A stretch of DNA of 64,000 bases, from the NCBI RefSeq assembly GCF_019703515.2, contig NC_059379.1:20331380-20395379 (forward strand), in the 5' to 3' direction. Of this stretch, positions 1-11,758 are shown piece after piece; the stretch's first letter is position 1; the number at the start of each line of letters is the position of its first letter. Source of the DNA: Myxocyprinus asiaticus (taxonomy: Eukaryota > Chordata > Actinopteri > Cypriniformes > Catostomidae). The position numbers and the translations under genes were made by a program. A model generated the notes under the pieces. It was not told the DNA's origin, ran no database searches, and saw only the letters and a program-made list of their open reading frames with translations.

Positions 1-583
1 GTAAGGGTAGCCAGTGGATTTTCTGGTGTCCCCCTAGGGTATGATGTTGCCCTCCTAGGGAGATGGTGCTCTACGCAGACTGCATAATATGTGTATTGGG
101 AGTGGCGGTACTGGGAGTAATATTTCAACAGCAGGGGACATTGTCAATGCTAACGAATCCACCCTCTGCTCTGATAATATGGATATTCTGATTTTCCTGA
201 AAAAAACACTTGAAAATTCAGTGATAAGTACAAGTGGTGAGCTGAAAGGCAAAATGCACAGAAATCTGCACTGCTAATGTCTTCATTTTGTTACAATTAT
301 TATAATTGCATTTTTAACTTTTATTTGTAATGTTTTTATACATTGTGCATATAAGAGGCTCTTAAGTTTTGTATTGTAATTTCGTTGAAGAAATATTCAT
401 AGTGCAGTCATGTATAAATGAGCATTCACAATAAGAATTGTTGCCCATCAGCCACTGTTTTCAAAATAAACAATTTAAAGAAAGATTCTTTGTTTTCCCT
501 GCTGTACCGAAACCATACTGAACCGCAACCCCAAAAATGAGGTATGTACCGAACCATGAATTTTATGTACTCTTGCAGCCCTA
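1..583 (+). mobile_element. 3' end of a hAT transposon, with transposase C-terminus
   Basis: Frame 2 at about 89-274 reads a peptide with STAGDIVNANESTL followed by MDILIFLKK. This is the usual C-terminal dimerisation (hATC) end of fish hAT transposases, which carry an STAGDIV-x-A-x-RS-x-L-x-P core and then D-x-LIFL-x-KN. A stop follows at 275-277. About 300 bp later the sequence has the GTACCGAAC and GCAGCCCT motifs typical of hAT ends, so I place the element boundary near 583. The left end and most of the transposase lie outside the window. The normally conserved SERVFS stretch before STAGD is changed to a GSN-containing sequence, so this copy is probably decayed. It sits in an mpp7 intron in the gene's sense orientation. 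Confidence 0.7.
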
Positions 584-1199
584 AAATAAACTTATCTTAA
601 GTTGAGTTAAGTTTTAAGATTTTATCGATTAAGTTAGGGTTTTTCACAAATTCATATTACAGAAACAAATCCAAGCATGATTTAGGATTCTTCTCATATC
701 TTACAAAATCTTTTCTTATCTCTAGTTAAGATAAGATAATGTACTTAGGAAATGTTTTTCTGTAATAGCTTTTGTCCTAAATGGGATCATAGCTGAAATT
801 GCCATGGTTACCAAGCAGATTAGAAAAGATTCTTAAGTTATGATCTTTCTGTAATGCGCCCTCTGATACCTTTATCAACTAATTCATTCAGATTCTAATG
901 CCACTGCATTCTCATAATCATGTTAAAAGGAGAATGTAGAATGTGGTCTAGAGCTCAGGTTCTCCAAACAAGTGGTAATGCTACAGTTGCACAAAACCAA
1001 CTGAGATTCAAATGTTCTGCTTACATTTATGCTTTTTCAGCATTACATTTGAAATAGTTTTGTAAGATTTCCCAAAACAGCATGCTTCCAATTATCTCTA
1101 GAGCATGTATACAGTATAATGAGCAGTTACGGTGTGTTTGTGTTAATATTTAAAGAGGCATTTACTAATTTCCTTTCCACCTTGCCTTATCTCTCACAG
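584..1199. other. mpp7 intron, AT-rich, no gene seen
   Basis: AT-rich intronic DNA leading to the acceptor at 1198-1199. A loose inverted relation exists between TTATCTTAAG-like sequence near 592 and AGTTAAGATAAGATAA near 725, which suggests an old foldback element. No coding signal was seen. Confidence 0.5.
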
Positions 1200-1293
1200 A
1201 CACCTCTCGACCCAAGAGACATCAGGAAAATGAAGGAGTGGAGTATCATTTTATCTCCAAAAATCTTTTTGAGGTAGACATTCACAACAACAA
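1200..1293 (+). CDS. mpp7: mpp7 exon: start of the visible guanylate-kinase-like domain
   Basis: First of four visible coding exons of a p55-type MAGUK scaffold, which binds DLG1 and LIN7 at epithelial junctions and helps set apical-basal polarity. The exon lies between a CACAG acceptor and a GTAAGT donor and reads about 30 codons including RPKRHQENEGVEYHFISK and FEVDIHNNK. This is the GVEYHFISK-x-x-FE block near the start of MAGUK guanylate-kinase-like domains. Joined to the next three exons it gives about 174 residues ending in [10 protein letters not shown], followed by a stop. The C-terminal half best matches MPP7 ([20 protein letters not shown] and ETRKNAK) rather than MPP3, and the odad2 gene downstream agrees. 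Upstream exons (L27, PDZ, SH3, P-loop region) lie outside the window. Teleosts carry mpp7a and mpp7b; I cannot tell which this is. Confidence 0.9.
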
Positions 1294-1482
1294 GTAAGTA
1301 ACCCTTCCTGATGTCTGACACATAATCGTGTTTTTTTGAATGCCTTAGATTGAAACACGCTACTGTGTATTGTTTAGAATGAGAATGAAAGTTCTAGCTA
1401 TGATTTGGACTGTGAAAGTTTACCATTGAGATCAAATAGTCAGTATTAATCATTGAGGTTTACTGGACCGCTTACTTTATTA

Positions 1483-1920
1483 AAAAAGTCCCGCCTTATA
1501 GGTAAAAGAGCCAAGCACCTTTTAGATACGGATATTGCCTGTCTATCAGCTCACTAACGCGTATGTGCATTAGCTATACAAGCCGGGAAAATAGCGTTTG
1601 TTTTGGTGTAAAATGAGGTAAAGAAGCACAATGGTTCCAAAGTTATCAGATTTTATTGCTGATTTGAAATATATGTTCTTTGATTGTAATCTTGACCAAC
1701 TGTTTTTGAGATTTCGGTCTTTCCCCATTCAAGTAGATAGGAGCTGCACTGGCATGACTGAAATAGCCATTACGAGAGCGTTCCAAAGATGGCCGACAGT
1801 GGACTGACTTGCTAGAAAGACTTTGGTCTGGCTGTTGTATTTCTGTATGTACTGGAAGCTTCTGTTCAGAGGCCAAATTCCTTGTGTATGTGAGCACATC
1901 TAGGCAATTACACTCACTCT
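1483..1920. repeat. Dispersed repeat family R, copy 1 (5' truncated)
   Basis: From AGTCCCGCCTTATAGG to GCAATTACACTC this sequence is closely repeated at 3340-3775 and, for most of its length, at 48678-49016. All three copies share GTAAAAGAG-C-AA, GCTATACAAGCCGGGAAAAT and AAAGATGGC-GACAGTGGACT. Copies 1 and 2 share an extra 110 bp or so after the AGACTTTG motif that copy 3 lacks. No coding capacity was seen. Copy 3 behaves as a hAT-type MITE. Confidence 0.75.
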
Positions 1921-2703
1921 TACTTTATTCTCAGGGTTGTAATTATGTCAACCGTAACCCTGACACAAACACACCACAGTGCGAGAAATATAAATCTGAG
2001 AGACTGAGACTTCATGGCCAGTTAGCATTCAACACATCGTCCAGAGAACTGACTGAACTTAAGTAAATCAGCACCACAGTCAAAACACTGCACAACAATT
2101 TTCACTGATGTTGTCTGTCTCAGTCCCGCACTCATAGACACTATGGCAAACATTCACCAGTTCTGCCTTTCGGCTGCCTACTATTCTTTCATTTTTCCAC
2201 TCCATTTCCTCCAAGCAAGTTATGTGTTTGAGTGTGTATTACATATGTAGCAGCATGATATGTGCTCAGATCCTTCTCTGTAAGTGAGAGTGAGAGGGTG
2301 ATGACAGGTGGTCTGTTTCTGTGTGTGTCAGAGGGGGGGATTGGACTCCTTAAACCAAGTGGTTCATAAGCTCAGATTTGTGTGGATGGCCTGATGATGG
2401 ATGGTTTTGTACAGCCTCTCACCAGAGGAAAAAACAACACAACAGGAAAGTGTATAGAATGTCACTTCACCAGCAAACTGAGCATCTTTAGTTGTTCTTA
2501 AGCTGATGTGGGGTGGAAAAACATACACTGGTTTGCCCTGTGGTGAAATGAACATAAGAATGAGTAAACCAGTTATCAATGCAAGTTGAGGACAAGAATG
2601 GATAGAGCAGGTGGGCATGAGGGATTTTTGAGAGGACTAGAAGGCCATATTTTTGTCTTCTGTCTGCATTTTCTACCTTTTTTTTTTTTTTTTTGCTCTT
2701 GGT

Positions 2704-4577
2704 CAGTGTTGGGCAAGCTACTCAAAAACTTTAGCTAGCTAAGCTACCAACTACTCAACAGGAAAAGTAGTTAAGCTAAGATAAAAGCTTCAGAGAAAGT
2801 AGCAAGTTACACAACAAGCTACACTGCAAAAGTAGCTTGCTACATTTAAGCCACTTAAAAAATTTTCAGCCAGATGCACAGAGAATACTGTCATAGACAA
2901 AGCATAAAAAAATCATATTCACATGATGTTTATCAAAGCCATGATACAGTATAGTTCTGTATAGTGCAATACCATGGCATATATACAGTATACAGTATGG
3001 TGCAATATAAAATGTATGTGCATGTATGAAAAAAAAAACTGTAAATTCATATTTATAAATGCTACCTATACGTACCCATGTGTTCAATATGCAAAATCAC
3101 TATTTATAATTTAATTTTTAATATTTATACTATTACCGGTTAAACCCATTTGAACAGAATTTCCTTTGCATGTTCCTATAACAGTTCTACGTGTATATGA
3201 TATTCATCTTATCCTAGAATTCTGAGTCTAGCCACAGACTATTTAGCAGAGACAGGCTACTTCTATTTAAATGAATGGGAGAAATTGGAAAGCCCAACCA
3301 AGAAGCTCTAGTGCCCAACGGTCAGCGGATGTAGAAAGGAAGTCCCGCCTTACAGGTAAAAGAGCCAAGCACCTTTTAGATACAGATATTGCATGTCTAT
3401 CAGCTCACTAACGCGCATGTGCATTAGCTATACAAGCCGGGAAAATAAAGTTTTTTTTTTAGCATAAAATTAGGTAAAGCAGCACACTTTATGGTTCCAA
3501 TGTTATCAAATTTTATTACTGATTTGAAGTATGTTTTTGATTGTAATCTTGACCAACCATTTTTGAGATTTCGGTCTTTCCCTATTCAAGTAGATATGAG
3601 CTGCACTGGCATGACTGGAAATAGCCATTACGGAAGCGTTCCAAAGATGGCCGACAGTGGACTGACTTGCTAGAAAGACTTTGGTCTGGCTGTTGTATTT
3701 CTGTATGTACTGGAAGCTTCTGTTCAGAGGCCAAATTCCTTGTGTATGTGAGCACATCTAGGCAATTACACTCCAATATCTGATGGAATCAGAGGGTAAT
3801 GCCATGGTACTCTGATATACATGTACCATTCTGTATTTACATGGTTCTTCAAAATACTTCAAAGTATACTATGGTACTATGATTAATGATTACGATATTC
3901 ATATACTGTTGTATTTACATGGTGCTCCAAAAAACATGGTAATGCCATGATACTTTTTTTATCTGTTTTCGTGTAGGTGTGTTTTGAGACTGTTTTGATA
4001 CAACTTAGCTGAAAAATGTCTTTACCTGCAGTCAGTCATTCACAAGCGGCACACGTGTTGAACTTAATAAAGACCTTCTTCATCACTAGCAAACGATAGT
4101 ACACATTTGCAGGTTTGTTTCCATTGATTGTAGATCCACTGCAACCAGCATTGTCTTTTTTTTCCATGTTTTAAAGTATTCCGTTAGTGTCTTGGCAAGT
4201 GAAAGCATGCACTAAATGATTCAGCTGCCCACATGTAAGCAATATGATCATCAAAGTCATTAAGATTGAATCATGAATCGATTCATACCGCTTTGCTATA
4301 ACGTGACCAATTGATTATAAAGAACTGTCTTGAATGAGCGATTTACTTGTAAATATTTAGTTCTGATTCAAAACTGCCAATAGTAAACACCGGGTAGACG
4401 GCATGAGGTAGCGGTGTAACTTTTGTCAACCCTACGCCACTACCTAATTAAAAATATAGCTTCGCTACTGATAAGCTACTTGATTTAAAAACTGGCGAAG
4501 CGAACACCTCGCTACTCAGAAATGTAGTGAAGCTCTTATAGCATCGCTATTTGTAGCTAAGCTACTGGCTATCACTG
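2704..4577. mobile_element. hAT-type non-autonomous element, 1,874 bp, with 8-bp TSD
   Basis: The element begins CAGTGTTGGGCAAGCTACT and ends GTAGCTAAGCTACTGGCTATCACTG, a pair of inverted CAGTG ends with many subterminal AGCTAC/GTAGCT motifs on both sides. It is flanked by CTCTTGGT (2696-2703) and TTCTTGGT (4578-4585), an 8-bp hAT-length duplication with one C/T difference. The interior has no transposase. It contains copy 2 of repeat family R (about 3230-3776), so it received a later insertion. It lies in an mpp7 intron. Confidence 0.8.
3230..3776. repeat. Dispersed repeat family R, copy 2, nested in a hAT element
   Basis: Begins with CACAGACTATTTAGCAGAG and runs through AATGGGAGAAATTGGAA, AGTCCCGCCTTACAGG and GATGGCCGACAGTGG to GCAATTACACTC. 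Copy 3 (46580-49016) has the same 5' part, including CTATTTAGCAGAGA. The open frames of 60-85 codons here are not conserved between copies and are not taken as genes. Confidence 0.75.
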
Positions 4578-4585
4578 TTCTTGGT

Positions 4586-5776
4586 CTAGTTTGAATGGCT
4601 GAGCATTGTCTATTATTCTGCGGAAAAGCCTGGGAAAAAGGCTCATTCTCATGTGCAAACATGGAAAACCCTGTTCGGGGCTAAAAAAGGATCAGCCTAA
4701 ATGAACCCAAAAACCACAGAAGCAGCCTCCACCCCTCCATCCACTGCACGCACCGCTCATTATGACAACAAACACCACAACACAAAAGTCTTGTTTGAGC
4801 ACATCTGCTTTCAAACGCACTTTCAATTAAACAGATACTTTGGGAATTCTTGGTAACCCTACATGTCACATTAACACCAGCAAACCACCTCTTAGCACCC
4901 AACTAAATCAACTTAACTTGCCTTCAATGAAAGGGTACATATGCCTTTTAAACATGTTGAGCAGGGAGTCACGTTAAACTACATTTGATGTTCTAAAAAT
5001 GATCACCCAATCACAGGTTGCTGCCAGACAGCACCCAAAAGTGTGTGTGTGTTTATAGTTTTCAGTTCAAAGACTTGTCGACATTTGGATTGAGACTTGG
5101 GAGGAAAAAAGACCGCTTTACTTATAAAGAACATTTTGACACTTAAGTAATGTTTCAGTAGTGGTTATTTCAGTCATCTGTGTTGCATAACTGAATATTC
5201 GTGGGTTTTACCGCTGTCTGCTACCAGCAGAGTGCTGTCGTAAGACTTCATCGTTCTAGAATTCTTTCCATGTCCATCCACATCCCATTTCTCTACAAAT
5301 ACCCATCTGCTACATGCCAGTGATCTGTGACACTGATCAGAAAAAAAGAGTAAAAGCAGGAGAGATTAGAGTGGAAAAGTGTTTGTTTGCCTTTGCCTTC
5401 TCAGGAAGTGAGTTTTAATCTAGTCCTTGGCATTCAGGTCTGCCTGTGCTGTGGGGAAACAGGTGTTATTGATTTAAAGTGTAACATATTGATTTAAAGT
5501 GTAACATAGAAGATTATATAAGAGCTTTGTGTCAGACTGTCTGGAATTGCATTCTGCTGAAGAATGCAAGCAGCGATGAGCGCACTGTGGATGTCTGAGC
5601 GGCTTTTTACACTGGAAGCATCAGGACAGGCTAGGAGTAAATAATGGGTAATGAGTTTCCTGTCATTATCCTGTCCATTGGTTTGCCTTTATATTCTAGC
5701 ATGGGGTCACCTGTACTGTAAAAGGGGCATTGTGTTTGCATTTAGGCCCATCGATCATTAAATCAAACCCATCCTG

Positions 5777-5777
<1 letters not shown>
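4586..5777. other. mpp7 intron, nothing coding seen
   Basis: Unremarkable intron. The only local structure noticed is a 20-bp tandem duplication, ATTGATTTAAAGTGTAACAT, at about 5469-5508. Confidence 0.5.
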
Positions 5778-5815
<38 letters not shown>

Positions 5816-5816
5816 G
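5778..5816. repeat. (CT)n microsatellite forming the polypyrimidine tract of an mpp7 acceptor
   Basis: About 39 bp of almost pure TC repeat lies directly before TTTGTCTCAG, the acceptor of the next mpp7 exon, so the microsatellite itself serves as the polypyrimidine tract. Confidence 0.85.
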
Positions 5817-5822
5817 TCTCAG

Positions 5823-5931
5823 GTTCATTGAATATGGAGAGTATAAGGGAAACTACTATGGGACGAGTTTTGACTCTGTACGATCAGTCCTATCCAAGAA
5901 CAAGGTGTGCCTTTTGGACGTACAGCCACAT
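5823..5931 (+). CDS. mpp7: mpp7 exon: guanylate-kinase-like domain, [11 protein letters not shown] segment
   Basis: Starts after TTTGTCTCAG and ends before GTGAGT. It completes a split Lys codon and then reads [31 protein letters not shown] and DVQPH. Y-x-G-x-YYGT is the conserved loop of MAGUK guanylate-kinase-like domains, which are catalytically inactive and bind proteins instead. [11 protein letters not shown] is the typical beta-strand that follows. The 109-bp length keeps the frame (1 + 36 codons). The next exon begins in phase 0. Confidence 0.95.
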
Positions 5932-8650
5932 GTGAGTGTCTCTCTGTTCCTCATACACATTCTACCTGTCCATTTTACCAACCTCTGCATTCTTTTTCCA
6001 TTTGCCATTTTATTTTTACAAAACATGTCAAGAAAATGTCCTGGTCATATTTAACCCAAAATCAATTCAAAAACACAAAATTATATTTTATATGAAGAAA
6101 ATGAAGCCTTACACACATTGTGACATTATTTTCAGGACACTTGAGTATATTCCCTCCCCCATAAATCTTGTTACCGTACCACGTCCAGACAGCATACTTT
6201 TACAGTTCCCATTGTTTTCAGTGATGATTCTAATTACTGTAATACACAGTTTTTTTGTTTTGTTTTTACTTTATTACAATAAAAAGATGCTGTTGTACAA
6301 ATTTTTTGATTCAAATCTGCGAAAATTGTTCACATTGCGGTAATGAGAATATTATAATGACCAGCATTTTTTGTGCTGCGGTAATAAGAACTGGGGGGTA
6401 AAATGTGCGTCATTAGCCCTATTCGGACAGGATTAGTTTTATATGGGGATGTGGGGTAATGTTATAATTACCAGAGATTCTCCATTATTTTAATCCTGTG
6501 CCAATCTATCATGTCAGTCATTTTTCCTTACTTTTGACGGACTGCGCGCTTCCGCTTACCTTCTAAAAACTCTAGTTAAAAACAACCCCTGGTTATACTA
6601 ATCCTATGTCAGTTGACATGCTGGTAAAAAAGCCAGTGAATATGCACTTTCCTGCCTGTGAGCCATTGAACTCTCAAGCTCTCTAACTGTCTGAAGTGGA
6701 TGTTGGCCCATGAGAAGACAGCAAAAAAATGTAAGACGTGCTTCACAACTTAAGATAACGCTGACTATTGCATATGGGCTGATGAATGTTCTCAAGCATT
6801 TTATGCTGTCAAGTGTTTATATACCCATTTAAAGGAGAAAGAAACAAGCATGTTTTCTTTTGATTAAGAAAATGAGAAAAGTACACAAGCACGTAATTCT
6901 GTGATTTGAGCAGTGTAAAGAGAGGAAATTGTGTTGAGGTTTGTGTGTTGTTCAGACACTGCAGCCCCCTGTTTCGGAACATATTTTCAGTAGTTACAAG
7001 TAAAATTACGTAATGTGAACAGATTGTCCATAAGTTTCATTCAAAAGTGCAATATATATGTATTTTGCAGATATTCCAATAATTTTTTTCCAATAAAATC
7101 AAAGTTTAATATTTCCTCCAATCAGCACAGCTGTACATTCTCTGAATGGTCAGTTATGTGTGACGGCAGTGTGTAAATGCAGCAGGCACACCCATCTCTG
7201 CGATTTCTATAGACATCGCTTATCCGCAGGCCCAGACGGAATCTGCATGCAAAAAACTATGCAGATTTCTGCAGAATTGTGACATCTGTCATTCATAAAA
7301 GTTCTACGCATTCCCCATACCTTGCGTGACTGTTACTGAAATATTTTGGCTAATTTCATGATGCTTTTGCCATCAAATTGTAGTATAGTACTGTCATATC
7401 CATTTAAAACACTTTGCTATGTTTAAATCCCTTCCATAGATTTGTGTTGATTTTCTCTAAAAAATCAGCACAGAAAATGCCATTCCGTCTGGGCCTGCTT
7501 ATCCCTTGCGAATTGACAGTAAAAATTACAGACATCCACAATTTATTACTTTGTTACTTTAAAGACATGTGTCCAAAAAACAAATCCCATCCGAATAAGG
7601 CTATTATCATGAAAATAATCTCACACTGTAATAAATCTTTAATCATTTAATCATTAATCCAGATACATCTGAAAATGCCATTTTTGTTTTCGAAAAGCAC
7701 TGCCATTTTCCAAATGTTGCTCGTCCACACTGAAACATATGAAACGCTTAAATCCCCCTTACTGCGCATGCAAAAAAATGCTGTTCAATGTACAGTATGA
7801 ATGCAGCTGTCCTCGTGTTCCGTCGCCAGACACCATTTCCGAGTAAACTTCCCGTCGCCTGTGAAGGACTGCAATGTGAATGTTATTTTGAACGTTTATC
7901 TTTATCATTTATCTTTAATAACGCTATGAAAGTGAATATCAGGCACAAGAGCATTGCTGAAACATGGGCTGCCATCTTGATTGTTTTTGTTAAATGGATC
8001 ACATGACTGCATCACATGACAACAAATACGTCATCGTTTTCAGATATATACATTTTCCCAGTCCACACAACAATGCGAAGACATTATAAGTTTGGACTTT
8101 TCTTTTTGTTCTTCAGGTCAGGCAGGAGAGAACAAGGCTGCTTAGTATTGTCTCCATTAATTGTCCCTCATTTGGACATTTCCTTAAAGGCTTAAATATC
8201 GGGGTGGTGGTTCAGAGCAGCCCCTGTTATGCATACCAGAGTAAAACCGCAGCGCTGAGATGCCTCTGACCCTTTACAACCACATGTAGCCAGTGAGGCT
8301 CAGTGACTGGCCTCTTACCACAAAAATAAACTCCCTTTATCTCTCACACAAACAGCAAAAACTTACATCCTTTCTCACAAACACAAGTAAACACTGGCAA
8401 AGTTCCTGCACACTTACACGCTCTCACACAAACACACTCAGCCTTAGTGGCTAGCGAGAGTGTTTGTTTTATCTGAGTGGATAATGATATATTTTCTATC
8501 TGAGTGGATAATGATATATTTTCTGGACATATGTATATATAGAAGACATTCAAAAGATGACATGGAGCAAGAAAAGCCATAGGCAATGAAAGAAGGGAAG
8601 CTCTGGTTTTTAACTGTTTATTTACTCCTGGTTTGTGTCAATAAAATATT
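5932..8650. other. mpp7 intron, dispersed repeat debris
   Basis: No exon recognised. Stretches such as ATTCGGACAGGATTAG (about 6421), CCAGACGGAATCTGCATGC (about 7230) and GTCCACACTGAAA (about 7725) look like ends of common teleost interspersed repeats, but I could not pair them into a complete element. Two near-identical 32-bp blocks containing ATCTGAGTGGATAATGATAT lie around 8470-8525. Confidence 0.4.
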
Positions 8651-9736
8651 CCCCGTTCACACCGTAGGCGGCAATGTCGCTTGGCATCGCTAGACTTTGC
8701 AATCTGTGTCACCGGTTGGCGTTCCTACTGCTGCCGCTCTAACGCTATTGGTGGAATGCACAGTTGGCCATAGTATCATTTGAAATGGTGATTACAGATG
8801 ATACTGCCGATAAAACTAAGATATCATACTAATTTGACAAGGAATCAGTTCTTTTGCCACTAAAATGCACATTCTGCTGGGGAGAGCGTTTTATATAACC
8901 TGCAGCAGTGCTTAATGCATCATATCATTAAACAAGACAAACGATATATCAATATATGAATCAAACTAACTCAGAATGACGATACGGTTTCCCACGTGTA
9001 ACGGGAGCCAGCTGATAGATAGCTGTGCAATGTGTATAAACCTCAATCTCCTGACCTCAAGAGGTGCACTAGCGAATGACGCTAGAGGCAGTAGTCTTTA
9101 GCCTCCTTGTTAGTGCACCCGCCTCCCATGCCGGAGACAGCGGTTTAAGTCCCGTACGGAGCGTGTAGAACAGGAGCGTCACAGTGGTGCCGTGACCCAG
9201 ATGGGAGTGAGGTTTTGGGGGGTGAGTGTAACGGGAGCCAGTTGATAGATAGCTGTGCAATGTGTATAAACCTCACTCTCCTGACCTCAAGAGGTGCACT
9301 AGCGACTGAGGCTAGAGGCTGTAGCCTTTAGCCTCCTTGTTAGCGCACCCGCCTCCCATGCCGGAGACGCCGGTTCGAGTCCCGTACGGCGCGGGTAGAA
9401 CAGGAGTGTCACACACGCATAATTTTATTAGTCCATATCCATGTATGTGCTTACAGACAAATGATATAGAACAGTGAAATCGCTCACATAAACTTTTAAT
9501 TCTCCTCCGTCCTGCCTGGAGACGGATGACGTGAGCTCCTCCGTCTTCACTATAATTGGTAGTCGTTCGCGAATGTTGCTTGTCATTTGCATAAAGTTAA
9601 CATTTTCTCAACTTGTCTTGTCATTCCCCACTGCGATCTCTGTCGCCAACGGTCATGACAGCTTGTGTCGCTGTGCTCTCATTGAAAATGAATGGGATCG
9701 TGTCGCTTGCCGACACCGCTGATGGTGTGAACGGGG
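8651..9736. mobile_element. DNA-transposon-like element with CCCCGTTCACACC inverted ends
   Basis: The left end CCCCGTTCACACC followed by GTAGGCGGCAATGTCGC is mirrored at the right end as GCCGACACCGCTGAT then GGTGTGAACGGGG. The element is about 1.1 kb and has no recognisable transposase. A tandem tRNA-like repeat (9001-9412) lies inside. No clear target-site duplication was found. Confidence 0.65.
9001..9412 (+). repeat. Tandem pair of tRNA-Gly-like SINE units (230-bp period)
   Basis: ACGGGAGCCAG starts at 9001 and again at 9231. Both units carry a tRNA-like stretch: TAGCCTCCTTGTTAGCGCACC, then CGCCTCCCATGCCGGAGAC, then a B-box GGTTCGAGTCC (intact in unit 2, GGTTTAAGTCC in unit 1). The CCTCCCA-GC-GGAGAC core resembles tRNA-Gly(CCC). 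The second unit is truncated at its 3' end (GTGTCAC). It is repeat-derived, not a functional tRNA gene. Confidence 0.65.
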
Positions 9737-11614
9737 CTTAAGACTGACCAATAAGCAAGATTCACTCCTATTCTGATTTCATTCTTAACTGACTACATTG
9801 TAAGAGGTGTACACAAAGTATTCTTGCATTTCATTCCTGATATTTTTTTAATGTTGATTTTTGATAAAATAAATCAGAAAACTCTGGGGGCTGGGCAAGC
9901 ATATCGCGTGCTAAATAAATTATTTGTAAAAACCTGGGTTTTCTGTTCAATTGGATTTTGCCTCATCTAGCAGTTTAAAAAAAAAAAAAAAAAGAATGTG
10001 CCTAGTGTGTACCGCCCCTCAATGTATTCCCAAAGCTTAGGGCACATGCTCATGCACTTGCTACCAGAGCAGCACTTCAGCCCATGTTGAGTCTTCACAG
10101 TGTCAGTGTCCACCTGGAAGCTTCTAAAAGGCCTCACTCACCTCGATCTCAAACATCATACTTTGGTGGTCTGAGTCTGGCTTATCTGTAACTGTGAGTA
10201 GTAGTGTGAGAGGGAATAAGCCAATAGCAATGTGATCTATATTTTTTAACATTCTCTCCTTCTTGTCCTCTTTATTGATTTATATTTTATAAAAGTGTCC
10301 TAAAAAAGACTGATGTCTCTGTGAATGCAGTCTAGCCAAGTCGACCGATGACTCAAAAGGGCCATATAATGAAAAAAAGGATTTGCTTTATACTTTTAAA
10401 ATAATAGTTAGAATTGTACTATCATGTATATGTACTCAACAAAACTGTCTTCCCAGTCCTACCAGACCATTTATATAAACTAAGCTGTAAAAACAGGTAT
10501 TTTTGAAATCATTGCATCACATTAACATACTGCATGAATGTCTGTGTTTCCATATCAACACTTTTTCAGTATTAAACTTCCGGAGCCTGACAAACAAAAC
10601 TGAGTTGTGCTTTTTCGTGAAGGTCAGTCAATCATAACAGAGGTAATTTATAAAGACTTCTTCAATGGACAATTCAACCAAAAATTAAAATGCTCCATTT
10701 ATTCATTTACACTTACTATACATTCCTTTACTCATTTCACCATCATGTTGGCCCAAACCTGTATGCTTTTTTTCTGTGGAACACAAAAGGAGAATTTAGT
10801 TTTTTGACTAATTTACACACAACAACAGATGCAAGAAACCACAGCTATCAAGCTCCAAAAATGACAAAAAATAAATAAATATCTTTGTGTAAGGAATAGC
10901 CTGAAATTTAAGTCATTATTTAACTATTGTATACTCTTTTGCCATTCATGGATATTTAAATATGCCTTTTGAAGAAACAGGTTGAGTTAAGAGAATAGCA
11001 AATTATATTAAAGAGCTATGGAGGAGAGGAATATTGTCATTGTATGGCTTCAAGAGATTTGAAATATAGTGTACAGGGCATATGAACTATTTTTATTGTG
11101 CCTTTTTTTTTTTTTAAGCTTGACACCCCCTGTTCACCGTATGCTTTTGTTGTATGGAAAACAGCGACACAGAAAGAAGGTGGAAAATGTTCTTGAAGAA
11201 CTACATTACAACGCGAGAAGCCTTGAGTAGCATTATAAGTGAAGTTCAGGAGAAAAAAGTATTCCAAAAGTGTAGTATATGGCCCTTTTAAAGCCAGTGA
11301 TTAATTCAGATAAAAATCTACACATAAATATGTGGTAAAGTTCAGTGGTCTGATTGTTTTGAGCATGAAGATTTCAACTACCTGAAGAATAATGTATCTG
11401 ACCGGAGTGCTTTATATTCACTCATAGAGTCAGACCAGTTGAGCTCAGTGTGAATCAGCTGCTTTGTTTTCTATCAAAATGTAACAGTGACTAACAGCAA
11501 CAATGTTCAAAAGTATCAGTGTCAAACAAAACGTGAGTGATGTTGTATTAATGACTGCGGTTTACCCTGCTTTCTTTATCTTTCTCCCTCTTTTTCACAT
11601 TCTCTCTTCATCAG
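9737..11614. other. mpp7 intron, MITE fragments only
   Basis: Around 10665-10800 there is a decayed relative of the ATAGTTCACCCAAAAATGAAAA MITE family (TTCAACCAAAAATTAAAATG, then CATGTTGGCCCAAACCTGTATG and GAACACAAAAGGAGAA). A possible far end lies near 11280. The acceptor of the next exon ends at 11614 after CTCTCTTCATCAG. Confidence 0.45.
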
Positions 11615-11758
11615 ACGCTAAAGCATCTTCGCACAGCTGAGTTTAAGCCCTATGTGGTGTTTGTGAAGCCTCCGCCAATCGAGCGTTTAAAAGAAACTAG
11701 GAAGAATGCTAAAGTCATCTCAGGCAAAGAAGATAAGAACTCATCCAAACCCTTTTCG
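11615..11758 (+). CDS. mpp7: mpp7 exon: [11 protein letters not shown] segment of the guanylate-kinase-like domain
   Basis: An exon of exactly 48 codons lies between a TTCATCAG acceptor and a GGTAATC donor. It reads [20 protein letters not shown], then [14 protein letters not shown], then a lysine/serine-rich linker ending KPFS. L-R-T-x-EFKPY-x-x-F-x-KP is the core of the guanylate-kinase-like fold in p55-type MAGUKs. IERL-(R/K)-ETRKNAK separates MPP7 from MPP3 and MPP4. Confidence 0.95.

Noticed and set aside
9001..9412. Possible functional tRNA-Gly gene
   Set aside because: No acceptor-stem pairing seen and duplicated in a repeat; treated as SINE-derived.
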